NCBI RefSeq assembly: GCF_026625865.1
Contig: NZ_CP113067.1
Location: forward strand, 1,178,001 to 1,242,000
Source of the DNA: Microbacterium sp. SL75
Lineage (GTDB): Bacteria; Actinomycetota; Actinomycetes; Actinomycetales; Microbacteriaceae
Reading direction: 5' to 3'
DNA length: 64,000 nt
Below are positions 16,498 through 25,957 of this stretch, piece by piece. Position numbers and translations under genes: made by a program. The notes under the pieces were generated by a model, which saw only the letters and a list, made by a program, of their open reading frames with translations, was not told the origin of the DNA and ran no database searches. How positions within the stretch are numbered: the first letter of the stretch is position 1; each line of letters opens with the position of its first letter.

Positions 16498-17157
16498 TCA
16501 GTCCTCCGCGGGCAGCGCGCGCTGGGCCACGAGGCGCCGCGCCTCGACCGCGGCGGCGGCGAAGTCGGCATCCGGGTCGTCCATGATGATCACGGTGGCC
16601 CGCGCGTGCGCGCTGACGACGTCGTACGGCGAGGCCGCCGCGCGTTCGACGGTGGGCTCGGCGCGCCAGCCGATCGCGGCGAACGCCCGGCTGAGGCTCC
16701 GCTGCGTGTCGTGGTCGCCCCGGCCGAACTGCGTCGACAGCTCGTCGGCGAGGCTTTCGCGCTGATCGTCGGGAACGAGACCGGATGCCGTCCGCCAGGC
16801 CGCCCGGGCCACCTCGGGGTGTCTGTCGCGCAGCACCGCCGGCGTGATCGCCGTGTAGGCGATCGGGTCGCCGATCTTCGACAGGGTGTGCAGGGCCTGG
16901 CTCCGCGCCTGGGGGATCTCGGACCCCACCTCGGGGAGCAGGGCGGGCACGGTGCGCGCGGGGTCGTGGCGCGTGAGCGCCCACGTCAGCATGTCACGCA
17001 CGAAGAAGTCGGATTCGACCGCGCACCGCGCCACGAGCACGTCGACGTAGCGATCATCGGGTCGCGTTCCCGCGGCGAGCGCGGCCTGCAGCCGGGCCGA
17101 GGCGTCGGAGTGCTCGAGGGCCGCGCGCAGCCGGTCGGCGGGTGTGGGGTCGGTCAT
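16498..17157 (-). CDS. HEAT-repeat protein
   Basis: A 219-residue all-helical protein with HEAT-like units: VRDMLTWALTRHDPARTVPALL, then ARSQALHTLSKIGDP.AYTAITPAVL and RAAWRTASGLVP. AAGGAGGG lies just before the ATG, so the start is secure. Such proteins act as binding scaffolds; partner unknown. It is convergent with the kinase-like gene. Confidence 0.75.
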   Translation of the reverse strand: MTDPTPADRLRAALEHSDASARLQAALAAGTRPDDRYVDVLVARCAVESDFFVRDMLTWALTRHDPARTVPALLPEVGSEIPQARSQALHTLSKIGDPIAYTAITPAVLRDRHPEVARAAWRTASGLVPDDQRESLADELSTQFGRGDHDTQRSLSRAFAAIGWRAEPTVERAAASPYDVVSAHARATVIIMDDPDADFAAAAVEARRLVAQRALPAED

Positions 17158-17252
17158 GGTCGATCCCTCCTTCGGATCCAGCGTTTCACGGCCCGGGGCG
17201 GGGTGGGCCGTGCGGTGGTCCGCCCGGCCGCTGTCTTCCTAAAGTGGATGCC

Positions 17253-18041
17253 ATGAGACGAACGTCGACGACGGCCCTCGGGCTCACTCTCGCCTCGGTC
17301 GGCCTTCTGCTGCTCGCTGCCTGCGCGCCGACCGGCGAACCCGGAACCGCTGACTCCCCCACCCCCACCGCGATCGCATCGCAGACACCGGCCGGCGTTC
17401 CCGCGGTCTCGTCTCCGCGCGAGTGCGACGACGTCGATCTCATCGCCGACGCGACGGTCACCGGCGATGCTCTCTCGGCGTGCGTGATCGCATACTCGCG
17501 CGCCGCGGGCAGCGGCCACCTGCACCTGCAGTCGGCCGATCTGACGGGCGAAGCCGACTTCGTCTTCGGCGACGCACCCGCGACCTCGGGATCGGTCACC
17601 GGCTCCGACGGCACGCACGACTTGGTGCTCACCTCCGACGAGGCGTGGGTGAGCTTCGACGGCGCGTGGGTGCGCGCCGACGCCACCAGCAGCGACTACC
17701 GCGCGGTCATCGCCGCCACGATCGGTGAGACGTACCGGGCGTTCGCCGATCCCTCGGCCGCCGCAGCGCTGCTCGCGGCCGCTCCCGGCTGGACGGTGCA
17801 ACCCGATCAGGACACCGTCTCACTGCCCGACGGCACCGAGGTGCGCGCGTGGCGGGTGCACGCGAACGGCTCCTTCTCGGCATCCGGGGTCGACGTGAAA
17901 GACATGACCGTGTGGCTCGGCGAGGGGCACCGCGTCGTCGCCATCCAAGAGACGGGATCGTTCGGCGGCATCGAGACCACCACGATGCAGCAGTTCACGG
18001 GGTGGGGCGAACCCGTGAAGATCGAGGTCCCGAAGGGCTGA
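17253..18041 (+). CDS. Secreted lipoprotein
   Basis: A 262-residue protein with a lipoprotein signal: basic start MRRTSTT, hydrophobic core, and lipobox LLAAC with the lipidated Cys at about residue 24. A Thr/Pro/Ser-rich linker follows, then a folded domain with alternating strands (HLHLQSADLTGEADFVF, HDLVLTSDEAWVSFDGAWVRA). This resembles LppX/LprAFG-like or other beta-rich actinobacterial lipoproteins, but no firm family match is made. A GTG nine bases upstream is an alternative start. Confidence 0.75.
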   Translation: MRRTSTTALGLTLASVGLLLLAACAPTGEPGTADSPTPTAIASQTPAGVPAVSSPRECDDVDLIADATVTGDALSACVIAYSRAAGSGHLHLQSADLTGEADFVFGDAPATSGSVTGSDGTHDLVLTSDEAWVSFDGAWVRADATSSDYRAVIAATIGETYRAFADPSAAAALLAAAPGWTVQPDQDTVSLPDGTEVRAWRVHANGSFSASGVDVKDMTVWLGEGHRVVAIQETGSFGGIETTTMQQFTGWGEPVKIEVPKG

Positions 18042-18075
18042 CCGCGCTCGGCTTCCTCGGCACGGCCCGCCGTGC

Positions 18076-18603
18076 TCAGTCGAGGCGCGTGAACCGCCAG
18101 CTCTTGCCGTTCTCACCGCACTCAGGCATGCGCGGGCTGTTCCAGTCGGGGTCGCGCAGCACGGAGCCGCCCTTGCCCGCGCGCAGGATGAGCGACGAAT
18201 CGTCGAACTGCACCCGGATCCCCCACTCGCCGACGACCTCCCAGGTGGCGGGCCCGGTGTAGACGCCCGTCCCCGCGGGCGCGAAGCAGAGGTGCCGGCG
18301 GCCGTTGCGGTTCTGCCGCGCCTCGTCGCGGTCCTGACGCGTCACGTCTCCGCGAGGGGCATCGATGACCTCCGCCGTACCGTCGCGCTGCAGCCGGATC
18401 CGCATCTCGCTCCCGGGCGCGGATCCGTCCAAGGCCCCGCGCCACTCGACGGGAGCGACGGAATCGCGCACCGCGTGATCGTTGGCGCTGGTGAGACTCG
18501 CCCCCGCGACGACCGCGATGACGAGCACCACGATCGCCACCAGCAGGCCCCGGCGTTCCCGGAACACACGTGGAAGCCGCGGGGCGCGATCTGACGAGGA
18601 CAT
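18076..18603 (-). CDS. Membrane-anchored exported protein
   Basis: A 175-residue protein with a cytosolic basic N-terminus, one hydrophobic helix (LLVAIVVLVIAVVAGASL, about residues 20-37) and an extracellular domain. The domain contains RIRLQRDGTAEVIDAPRG and CFAPAGTGVYTGPATWEVVGEWGIRVQF, which looks like a small beta-barrel. Two cysteines (CFAP and PECGENG) could form a disulfide. Function unknown. It is divergent from the SdpI-like gene at 18652. Confidence 0.65.
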   Translation of the reverse strand: MSSSDRAPRLPRVFRERRGLLVAIVVLVIAVVAGASLTSANDHAVRDSVAPVEWRGALDGSAPGSEMRIRLQRDGTAEVIDAPRGDVTRQDRDEARQNRNGRRHLCFAPAGTGVYTGPATWEVVGEWGIRVQFDDSSLILRAGKGGSVLRDPDWNSPRMPECGENGKSWRFTRLD

Positions 18604-18651
18604 GATGTGGAGCGTACGACGGCGAGTGTATGTCGGGCGTATCCTGCCACC

Positions 18652-19005
18652 ATGAGCACAGGGGCGATCGTCCTCGCCGTCGTCGGTCTCGCGTTCATCC
18701 CGATCCTCGCCCTGTGCGGGCGCGGGGTCATCCCGAGGGGCTGGGGAGTCGGCATCCGGCTTCCCGCCATCCAGCAGAGCGACGCCGCGTGGAGGGCCGG
18801 GCACCGCGCCGCGCTGCTGCCCTATGCCGTGTTCGCCCTCGCGGCCGTCGGTGTCGCGGTTCTGCCGGTGGTGGCCCCGGCTCTTGCGGACGCCGATCCG
18901 GCCCTGACGGCGCTGGTCATCATCGCGGGACTCGTCGTGGGCGGGATCCTGGGCAGTCGTGCGGCCAACCGGGTGGCCTCCGACCGCGAGCGGCGCAACG
19001 TCTGA
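18652..19005 (+). CDS. SdpI-family-like membrane protein
   Basis: A 117-residue protein with three hydrophobic helices. Between the first two is GVGIRLPAIQQSDAAWRAGHRAA, very like the conserved loop of the SdpI/YhfL family (IRxxxxxxSDxAWRxxHR). SdpI gives immunity to a cannibalism toxin in Bacillus; most actinobacterial members are uncharacterised. No toxin gene is seen next to it. Confidence 0.7.
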   Translation: MSTGAIVLAVVGLAFIPILALCGRGVIPRGWGVGIRLPAIQQSDAAWRAGHRAALLPYAVFALAAVGVAVLPVVAPALADADPALTALVIIAGLVVGGILGSRAANRVASDRERRNV

Positions 19006-19242
19006 GCGGCCGGCGGTGCTGATGAATCCGCCCAGCGTCGACCGCCGTCGCCACGAATCCAACCTCGGGGTCAGTACCTGACGATCAGGTGCGTAGGTGT
19101 GCGCGTGGCGAAATCTTGCGATCCTGCCGCTGCGCGCCGAGCCGCCGACCGCGTGCTCGCGTCTCCACCGGTCACCGTCGCCGAGAGGACCACGAGTCGA
19201 CGCAACGGTGACACATCGATCCGCACTGTGTAGGAGAAAGTC

Positions 19243-20169
19243 ATGTCCCCCTTCACCCCCGGAATCACCCGCGCGACCGCCCTGGTCGCCGGGGCAGCCC
19301 TCGTCGGCGTTCTCGTCGTGGCCGCGCCCGCCGATGCTTCGCCGACCGGAGCGTCCACGGCGACGGCCGTCGACCGACAGGACGTCGGCGCCGAGGAGGT
19401 CAATGCGTGCCTCATCCGCACGCTCTTCGCCACGACGTTCACCGACCCCGACAGCCCGTTCGCTCGGGCGATCGCGGGTCAGCTCGTGGCTCCGGATGCC
19501 GTGACCCACGGCAGCGGATCAGCCTCGGGCCCCGAGGGTCTCCTCACCCAGTTCGCGGCCGACCGGGACCGCATTCCCGGCGCGCAGGCCGTGATCAAGC
19601 ACCTCGCTTCCGATGGAGACCTGGTCGCGGTGCACTGGCAGATCGCCCCCGACCCGAGCGACGAGCGCCGCGGCGACGCGGCCGTCGACCTGTTCCGCCT
19701 CCGGGACGGCAAGATCGTCGAGCACTGGTCGCTCGACCAGGCGATTCCCACCGGCACCCCGGCCAGCGGCAACACGAACACGATGTTCAGCGACCTGTAC
19801 CGCCCGTCGCGGCCCACCGCGCCCCCGACCGAGCAGCAGGAAGAAAAGAACCGTCTCTTCGCCGTCTCGGCGTATGACACGCTGTTCCGCGACAAAGACG
19901 TATCGATCCTCGATCGCGCGTTCGACCCCGCCTATCTGCAACACAACTCGGTCGCCCCGAACGGCACCGCCGCACTGAAGCAGTTCTTCTCGAGCGGGGT
20001 GCAGTTCCCGGCGCAGCAGTCGGTCATCTCGCTATCGGACGGCGACATCGTCTGGACGTTCTCGCAAGCCGTTGGGGCGAAGCCCGACGACCGGCTGCTG
20101 GCTTCCGATCTGTTCCGAGTCGACGGCGGGTTGATCCGCGAGCACTGGGACGTGGTTCCGGCGAGCTGA
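19243..20169 (+). CDS. Exported protein with two SnoaL-like domains
   Basis: A 308-residue protein with a signal peptide ending PADASP (cleavage near residue 32). Two NTF2/SnoaL-like domains follow, at about residues 50-165 and 200-305. Each has the pattern DGDxVxxHW/TFSQ then DLFRxxxGxIxEHWD/S. The repeat suggests an internal duplication. SnoaL-like folds bind small hydrophobic ligands or catalyse aldol chemistry; here the enzyme role is unproven. AGGAGA precedes the ATG. The 237-bp gap before it shows nothing else. Confidence 0.75.
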   Translation: MSPFTPGITRATALVAGAALVGVLVVAAPADASPTGASTATAVDRQDVGAEEVNACLIRTLFATTFTDPDSPFARAIAGQLVAPDAVTHGSGSASGPEGLLTQFAADRDRIPGAQAVIKHLASDGDLVAVHWQIAPDPSDERRGDAAVDLFRLRDGKIVEHWSLDQAIPTGTPASGNTNTMFSDLYRPSRPTAPPTEQQEEKNRLFAVSAYDTLFRDKDVSILDRAFDPAYLQHNSVAPNGTAALKQFFSSGVQFPAQQSVISLSDGDIVWTFSQAVGAKPDDRLLASDLFRVDGGLIREHWDVVPAS

Positions 20170-20201
20170 CGCTGCGACGACGGAGACGCGGCCCTCGCGG
20201 G

Positions 20202-21392
20202 CTAGGAGCGGGCCGAGACCCGCAACGACGAGCGTGCAGCCTCGGTCCCGAACACCGCGTCGAGAAACAGCCGCGCCGCGCCGAGGATGCCGCCCGTGCG
20301 CGCGTGACGCGGCACGGCGACCTCGAGGTTCTCCGTCGCCATCGGCAGGCAGTCGGCCCAGAGCTTGGATTTGATCGCGGCTATGAAGACGTCTGACGCG
20401 CTCAGCGAGCCGCCGACGACGAGGCGGTCGGGGGTGAAGAAGTTGACGATCGTGGCGAGGACTCCGCCGGTCATACTGCCGGCCTCGCGCAACAGGCCGG
20501 TGGCGAGAGCGTCACCGTTACGGGCCAGATCGATCACGGTCTCGACATCCGAGACGTCGCGTCCGGCCTCCTGCGCCGCGCGGGTGAGAGCCGATCCGCT
20601 CGCCACGGCATCCAGGCAGCCGACACGCCCGCACGAGCAGGGAACGGGCGCGGCGCCGGGCACGGTCACGTGGCTGATGTCACCGGCCGCCCCACTCCGA
20701 CCCGTGTAGAGCTGTCCGCCTGCGACGACCCCCGACCCGATGCCCGACCCGGCCTTGATGAACACCTGGTTGAGCGCCTCGGGGTCGCCACCGACGAGCT
20801 CGCCGACCGCCATGCAATTTGCATCGTTGCTGGCGAGGGCGGGCACTCCGAGGACCTCGGAGAGAAGGGCGGCGACGTCGACGTCGTGCCAGCCGGGCAT
20901 ACGCGACGGCGCGACGAGCCGGCCGGTCTCCGCCGACACCGGTCCGGGCAGCGCGATCGCTGCACCCGTCACCGTAGGAGCGCCATTCGCCTCGGCCAGA
21001 GCGTCGAGTTCTCTCGCGACGCGGCGGAGCACGGCATCCGGGCCCTCCACCAGATCCAGCACGAGGTGGCGATGGGCGAGGGGGGTGCCGGCGTAGTCGA
21101 CGAGCCCGACCGTGCTGCGCTCGACTCCGAGATCGATGCTGGAGACCGTGCCGAGGTCGCCGCGGATGGCGAGACGGCGGGGTCGGCGACCGCCTCGCGA
21201 ATCGTCGGTGCCGTCTTCGACGATGACACCGGACGCGATCAGCGGATCTACGCGTGCCGTGACGGTCGAGGGCGACAGCCCCGTGTGCGCGGCGAGCTCG
21301 GCGCGCGATCGTGCGGCGCCCGTGCGCAGCGGCGTCAGCACCGCGAGGGTCTGCGAGCTGAAGGACGGCAGGGCGACGGATTGAGACTGCAC
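20202..21392 (-). CDS. ROK family transcriptional repressor
   Basis: A 396-residue NagC/XylR-type regulator. An N-terminal winged helix (RSRAELAAHTGLSPSTVTARVDPLIASGVI, about 28-57) precedes a sugar-kinase-like ROK domain. That domain has SIDLGVERS near 86 and the zinc motif CSCGRVGCLDA, where the usual final Glu is Asp. The GTG start follows GGAGG. It is divergent from the amino-acid ABC and amino-sugar operon at 21543-29608 and is the natural candidate to repress it in response to an amino sugar or its phosphate. Confidence 0.88.
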   Translation of the reverse strand: MQSQSVALPSFSSQTLAVLTPLRTGAARSRAELAAHTGLSPSTVTARVDPLIASGVIVEDGTDDSRGGRRPRRLAIRGDLGTVSSIDLGVERSTVGLVDYAGTPLAHRHLVLDLVEGPDAVLRRVARELDALAEANGAPTVTGAAIALPGPVSAETGRLVAPSRMPGWHDVDVAALLSEVLGVPALASNDANCMAVGELVGGDPEALNQVFIKAGSGIGSGVVAGGQLYTGRSGAAGDISHVTVPGAAPVPCSCGRVGCLDAVASGSALTRAAQEAGRDVSDVETVIDLARNGDALATGLLREAGSMTGGVLATIVNFFTPDRLVVGGSLSASDVFIAAIKSKLWADCLPMATENLEVAVPRHARTGGILGAARLFLDAVFGTEAARSSLRVSARS

Positions 21393-21405
21393 CCCTCCAG
21401 CTTAG

Positions 21406-21417
21406 TCCAAACTTGGA
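21406..21417. promoter_or_regulatory. Candidate ROK operator
   Basis: TCCAA-AC-TTGGA is a perfect 12-bp palindrome 14-25 bp upstream of the repressor start. A second, looser dyad (CGTTG at 21449-21453, CAACG at 21469-21473) lies nearer the ABC operon. The stretch 21418-21465 is A/T-rich and should hold both divergent promoters. Confidence 0.45.
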
Positions 21418-21542
21418 GTATCTGTCTCGAATTATCTCTGTAACATGGCGTTGTTAGTTTGATTTCACCAACGACGCGGAAATCTCCTCCCGCGTCGGCT
21501 GTACCCGACATCGCGGCGAGTCCGCGGGAAGGATCTGCGCCC

Positions 21543-22313
21543 GTGTCGACGCCCGCATCACCCTCCGCCCCGGCGGCGGCGCCCCTCGTGGCGGTCCGCG
21601 AGGTGCAGAAGCACTTCGGTGACCACCACGTGCTCAAGGACATCGATCTCGACGTCGCCCGCGGCGAAGTCGTCGTGATCGTCGGCCCGTCGGGCTCGGG
21701 CAAGTCGACCCTCTGCCGGTGCCTCAACCGTCTCGAGACCATCACTTCGGGCACCATCACGATCGACGGCGTGCCCCTGCCGAGCGAAGGCCGCGGTCTC
21801 GCCGACCTTCGCGCCGAGGTGGGCATGGTCTTCCAGTCGTTCAACCTGTTCGCGCACCGCACGGTGCTCGACAACGTCGCCCTGGCCCCGCGCATCGTGT
21901 CGAAGGTGCCGCTGAAGAAGGCACGCGAAGAGGGTCTCGCCCTGCTCGACCGCGTGGGCATCGCCGACAAGGCCGACCGCTTTCCCGGCGAGCTCAGCGG
22001 CGGTCAGCAGCAGCGCGCCGCGATCGCCCGCGCGCTGGCGATGAAGCCCAAGCTCATGCTGTTCGACGAGCCGACCTCGGCCCTCGACCCCGAGATGGTC
22101 AGCGAGGTGCTCGACGTGATCACCTCGCTCGCCGAAGAAGGAATGACGATGGTCGTCGTCACGCACGAGATGGGTTTCGCCCGGCGTGCCGCCGACCGCG
22201 TCATCTTCATGGACGACGGCCGCATCGTCGAAGACACCACCCCCGAGCGCTTCTTCACCCGCGCCGAGAGCGACCGCGCGCGGGCGTTCCTGTCGAAGAT
22301 CCTCGCCCACTGA
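21543..22313 (+). CDS. Polar amino-acid ABC transporter, ATP-binding subunit
   Basis: A 256-residue GlnQ/HisP-type ATPase. It has Walker [11 protein letters not shown]-loop [10 protein letters not shown], signature [14 protein letters not shown], Walker [17 protein letters not shown], and H-loop [16 protein letters not shown]. These are the hallmarks of the polar amino-acid subfamily. The GTG at 21543 after GGAAGGATC is preferred over a TTG 28 codons upstream. It is the first gene of the series leading to nagA and works with the two permeases and binding protein that follow. Confidence 0.88.
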   Translation: MSTPASPSAPAAAPLVAVREVQKHFGDHHVLKDIDLDVARGEVVVIVGPSGSGKSTLCRCLNRLETITSGTITIDGVPLPSEGRGLADLRAEVGMVFQSFNLFAHRTVLDNVALAPRIVSKVPLKKAREEGLALLDRVGIADKADRFPGELSGGQQQRAAIARALAMKPKLMLFDEPTSALDPEMVSEVLDVITSLAEEGMTMVVVTHEMGFARRAADRVIFMDDGRIVEDTTPERFFTRAESDRARAFLSKILAH

Positions 22314-22374
22314 CATCCTCCCCGCCCCCGACGCGGCTCGCTCCGCACGCACCAGCAACCGAAAGGCAGTACCC

Positions 22375-23328
22375 GTGATCTCCTCTCGCTCGATCCTTCG
22401 CCGAGGCCTCGTCCTCTTGGCGTCCGCGGCCACGGTCGCGTCTCTCGCCGCGTGCTCGTCCGGCACCGCGGCCGTCCCCGGGTCCGACCCCAGCGCCTCG
22501 GCCAAGGCCAGCAGCCTCGAAGAGGTCTACGCCAACGCCCCCGTCGCCGACGCCGCGGCCCTCATCCCGGACTCGACGATGGCCAAGATCAAGGCGCGCG
22601 GCAAGCTCATCGTCGCGGAGGCCCTCGACGCTCCCCTGCTGTCGCAGCAGGACCCCACCAACCCCGAAGACGTCCAGGGCTTCGACGCCGACCTCGCGAA
22701 GATGCTGGCCATCTACATCCTGGGCGAGCCCAACGTCGAGATCGTGCCGCCGGCATCCGAGACGCGTGAGGCCCTCCTCGCCAACGGCACCGTCGACGTC
22801 GTCTTCAACACGTACACGATCACCGAGAAGCGCGCCGAGCAGGTCGACTTCGCGGGCCCGTACCTCGAGTCGGGTCTGGCCGTCGCCGTCCGCAGCGACA
22901 ACACCGACATCAACGGCATCGACGACCTGGGCGGCAAGACCGTCATCGTCGGCGCGAACACCCCGGCCGTCACGGCCGTGCCCGAGAAGCAGCCCACCGC
23001 GACCATCGTGAGCTTCGCCACCGACCCGCAGGCCCTCCAGGCCCTGACCCAGGGCCGCGGCGACGCGTACGTGCAGGACTTCACCCTGCTCGCGAGCCAC
23101 GCCATCGACGACAAGAGCATCAAGGTCGTCGGCCAGCCCTTCACCAGCGAGGCGTACGGCATCGGCCTGAAGAAGGACGACGCGCAGTTCAAGTCGTTCA
23201 TCAACGACTGGCTGAAGAAGATCCAGGACGACGGCTCCTGGGCCAAGATCTGGGACGCCACCCTGGGCTCGGCCGTCGAGACGAGCGCTCCGACTCCCCC
23301 CGCGATCGGCAGCGTTCCCGGCTCCTGA
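22375..23328 (+). CDS. Amino-acid ABC transporter substrate-binding lipoprotein
   Basis: A 317-residue family 3 solute-binding protein. The lipobox is SLAAC with Cys near residue 22. The mature domain has the typical VQGFDADLAKMLAIYI entry and VVFNTYTITEKRAEQVDFAGPYLESGLAV. The hinge is followed by GGKTVIVGANTPAVTAVPEK. A long linker (residues 25-65) precedes the fold. The GTG start has AAAGG upstream. The ligand cannot be read from sequence; neighbouring asparaginase and amino-sugar enzymes suggest an amino acid or its sugar conjugate. Confidence 0.85.
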   Translation: MISSRSILRRGLVLLASAATVASLAACSSGTAAVPGSDPSASAKASSLEEVYANAPVADAAALIPDSTMAKIKARGKLIVAEALDAPLLSQQDPTNPEDVQGFDADLAKMLAIYILGEPNVEIVPPASETREALLANGTVDVVFNTYTITEKRAEQVDFAGPYLESGLAVAVRSDNTDINGIDDLGGKTVIVGANTPAVTAVPEKQPTATIVSFATDPQALQALTQGRGDAYVQDFTLLASHAIDDKSIKVVGQPFTSEAYGIGLKKDDAQFKSFINDWLKKIQDDGSWAKIWDATLGSAVETSAPTPPAIGSVPGS

Positions 23329-23406
23329 GCCACCGACCGACCGGCGCCCGTTCCGCACATGACGGGCGCCGGTCTCCCTCTTCCCTCCCGCTCTCCTGAG
23401 GACCCC

Positions 23407-24051
23407 ATGGACTTCTTCGCCTCGAGCGCCGGACCGACCGCGCAAGCGCTCGGAACGACGATCCTGCTCGCCGTCTCGGCCGGCATCGGGTCGATCGTGC
23501 TGGGCACGCTCGTCACCGCCGCGCGCATCAGCCCCGTGCCGGTGCTGCGCTGGGCCGCCTTCGCCTACGTGCAGTTCTTCGTCAACGTGCCGCTTCTGGT
23601 GCTACTGGTGCTGGCGGTCTTCGCCTTGCCGGATGCCGGATTCCTCCTGCCCCTGACCCCAACGGCCATCATCGTGCTCACTCTCTACGAAGCGGCGTAT
23701 GTCGCCGAGGCCGTGCGAAGCGGAGTGAACACCGTGAGCCGGGGCGAGATCGAGGCCAGCCGGGCGCTGGGCTTCTCGCTCGGTCAGACGCTGCGCGTGC
23801 TCGTCATCCCCCAGTCCTTGCGGGCCGCGATCCAACCGATCGGCAACGTCATGATCGCCCTCACCATGAACACCGCCCTGGCCGCCGCGGTGGGCGTCGT
23901 CGAGCTGACGAGCGCGGCCAACAAGCTCAACCTCGTCGAGGCTCAGCCCATCCTGATCTTCACCGCGGCGGGGCTCATCTACATGGTGCTCGCGCTGGCG
24001 ATCGGCCTCACCGCCGGCCGCCTCGAGAAGAAGCTGAGGATCCGCCGATGA
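23407..24051 (+). CDS. Amino-acid ABC transporter permease (first)
   Basis: A 214-residue HisM/GlnP-type permease with about five membrane helices. The cytosolic EAA loop reads SRGEIEASRALGFSLGQTLRVLVIPQSLRA, which docks on the ATPase. The second permease starts inside its stop (ATGA, 24048-24051), so the two form a heterodimer. Confidence 0.85.
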   Translation: MDFFASSAGPTAQALGTTILLAVSAGIGSIVLGTLVTAARISPVPVLRWAAFAYVQFFVNVPLLVLLVLAVFALPDAGFLLPLTPTAIIVLTLYEAAYVAEAVRSGVNTVSRGEIEASRALGFSLGQTLRVLVIPQSLRAAIQPIGNVMIALTMNTALAAAVGVVELTSAANKLNLVEAQPILIFTAAGLIYMVLALAIGLTAGRLEKKLRIRR

Positions 24052-24914
24052 ACTCCACCCTTTCGCTCTACGACGAGCCGGGGCCCCGCACCCGCCGACG
24101 CATCCTCATCTGGTCGGTCGTCAGCGCCGTCGTCATCCTGGGTCTGATCACCCTCGCCCTCGTGCAGTTCGCGTCGAAGGGCCAGCTCGACAGCGACCGC
24201 TGGCTGCCGTTCCTCGACATCGCGATCTGGGAATACCTCGGCGTCGGTCTGCTCGGCACGCTGCAGGCCGCTGCCCTGACCGCCGTGTTCGGCTTCGTGC
24301 TCGGCCTGCTGCTCGCGCTCGGGCGCCTCAGCCGCGTCCGCTGGATCAGCTGGCTCTGCACCGCCTACATCGAGATCGCCCGTACGGTCCCCGTGCTGCT
24401 GCTGATCTACCTCATGCTGTTCGGCCTTCCCCAGCTCGGCCTGAACTTCCCGGTGCTGTGGAAGCTCGTCATCCCGCTCACGATCGCCAATGCCGCAGCC
24501 TTCGCCGAGATCATCCGTGCGGGCGTCCTCGCCCTCCCCCGCGGGCAGGCCGAAGCCGGTCTCAGCCTCGGCATGACCCGCTGGCAGGTCGACCGCAAGG
24601 TGGTCCTTCCGCAGGCCCTGCGCTTCGTCGCGCCTTCGCTCGTGGTGCAGCTGGTCAGCCTTTTGAAGGACACCTCGCTGGGCTACATCGTCGCGTTCAC
24701 CGAACTGCTGTACCGCGGCCAGGTGCTGTCGAGCTTCAACGGCCTGCTCATCCAGACCTTCGTGGTCGTGACCGTGATCTTCCTCGCGCTCAACGGCGGC
24801 CTCTCGGGTCTCGCCGCCCGCCTGCAGAAGCGACCGGGCCGCCGCAGCCTCGCGACCCCCGCGAAGGTCGCTCCGGCCGGTCTCACCACCCCGAACGCCC
24901 CCGTCGACCGCTGA
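24048..24914 (+). CDS. Amino-acid ABC transporter permease (second)
   Basis: A 288-residue permease. A cytosolic N-terminus and one extra helix precede the HisQ-like core. The EAA loop is PRGQAEAGLSLGMTRWQVDRKVVLPQALRF, followed by SLLKDTSLGYIVAFTELLY, the conserved end of this subfamily. The C-terminal tail is a Pro/Ala-rich extension. It pairs with the upstream permease. Confidence 0.85.
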   Translation: MNSTLSLYDEPGPRTRRRILIWSVVSAVVILGLITLALVQFASKGQLDSDRWLPFLDIAIWEYLGVGLLGTLQAAALTAVFGFVLGLLLALGRLSRVRWISWLCTAYIEIARTVPVLLLIYLMLFGLPQLGLNFPVLWKLVIPLTIANAAAFAEIIRAGVLALPRGQAEAGLSLGMTRWQVDRKVVLPQALRFVAPSLVVQLVSLLKDTSLGYIVAFTELLYRGQVLSSFNGLLIQTFVVVTVIFLALNGGLSGLAARLQKRPGRRSLATPAKVAPAGLTTPNAPVDR

Positions 24915-24949
24915 CCCGCCCTTCCGCCCCGGCATCGAAAGAACCACCC

Positions 24950-25957
24950 ATGACGTCCCTTCCCCCCGTCCCCTCCCCGCTGGCCGACCTCGCCGTCGTC
25001 ATCCGTTCGGGTGTCGTCGAGAGCCGCCACCTCGGGTCGATCGCGGCCCTGGCGGCCGACGGATCGGTGGCCTGGCAGACCGGAAGCGGTGAGCAGATCC
25101 TGCCCCGCTCCACGGTCAAGCCCGTGCAGGCCCTCACCTGCCTGCTCGCCGGTGCGGACATCGACGGCGCCGATCTCGCTATCGCCGCGGGCAGCCACAC
25201 CGGCGAAGACGTGCACGTCGACGTCGTTCGCGACCTGCTGACCCGTGCGGGCCTCGACGAGAGCGCCCTCGCGTGCCCGGTCGACTGGCCCGAAGACGAG
25301 CCCACGCGCGAACGCCTCATCCGCGACGGCGAGCAGCGCTCACGCGTGCGCATGAACTGCTCCGGCAAGCACGCCGCGATGCTCCTCGCGTGCGCGGTCA
25401 ACGGGTGGGACACCGCGACCTATCTCGACCCCTCGCACCCCCTGCAGCAGCTCGTGCGGTCGACGCTCGAGCGCCTCTCGGGCGAGACGGTGGCGCACGA
25501 AGCCGTCGACGGGTGCGGGGCGCCCCTGTTCAGCGTCTCGCCCCTCGGCATCGCCCGCATCTTCCGCGCCCTCGTGACGGGCGCCCCCGGCACGCCGGAG
25601 CGGAGAGTGGCGGATGCCATGCGGTCGTACCCCCGCTTCGTCGGCGGCGACCACCACGCCAACACCGACGCCATGCTGCGCGTACCGGGGCTGCTGTCGA
25701 AGGGCGGCGCCGAGGGGGTGATCGGCATGGCGACGGCCGACGGGGCTGCGGTGTCGATGAAGATCCTCGACGGCAACCCCCGCGCGACGACGCTCGTCGC
25801 CCTCACCGTCCTCGAAGCCCTGGGCGCCGACATCTCGGGCGCGGGCGACCTCGTCGAGCTGCCGATCCTCGGCGGCGGGGTCCCGATCGGCTCGATCGAG
25901 GTGGGTCGCGACGTGCGGGAGTGGCTCGACGCCTCGGCAGCGAGCGCCGCACCGTGA
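24950..25957 (+). CDS. L-asparaginase II family protein
   Basis: A 335-residue member of the AnsA-II family (PF06089), with RSGVVESRHLGS at the start, the core motif MNCSGKHAAML near residue 130 and GGDHHANTDAM near 230. Members deamidate asparagine to aspartate and ammonia. The last base of the gene overlaps the GTG of the CutC-ROK gene (25954-25957), tying it to the amino-sugar enzymes. This placement makes amide cleavage of an imported asparagine conjugate a possible role, but that is inference. Plain asparagine use is the default. Confidence 0.8.
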   Translation: MTSLPPVPSPLADLAVVIRSGVVESRHLGSIAALAADGSVAWQTGSGEQILPRSTVKPVQALTCLLAGADIDGADLAIAAGSHTGEDVHVDVVRDLLTRAGLDESALACPVDWPEDEPTRERLIRDGEQRSRVRMNCSGKHAAMLLACAVNGWDTATYLDPSHPLQQLVRSTLERLSGETVAHEAVDGCGAPLFSVSPLGIARIFRALVTGAPGTPERRVADAMRSYPRFVGGDHHANTDAMLRVPGLLSKGGAEGVIGMATADGAAVSMKILDGNPRATTLVALTVLEALGADISGAGDLVELPILGGGVPIGSIEVGRDVREWLDASAASAAP

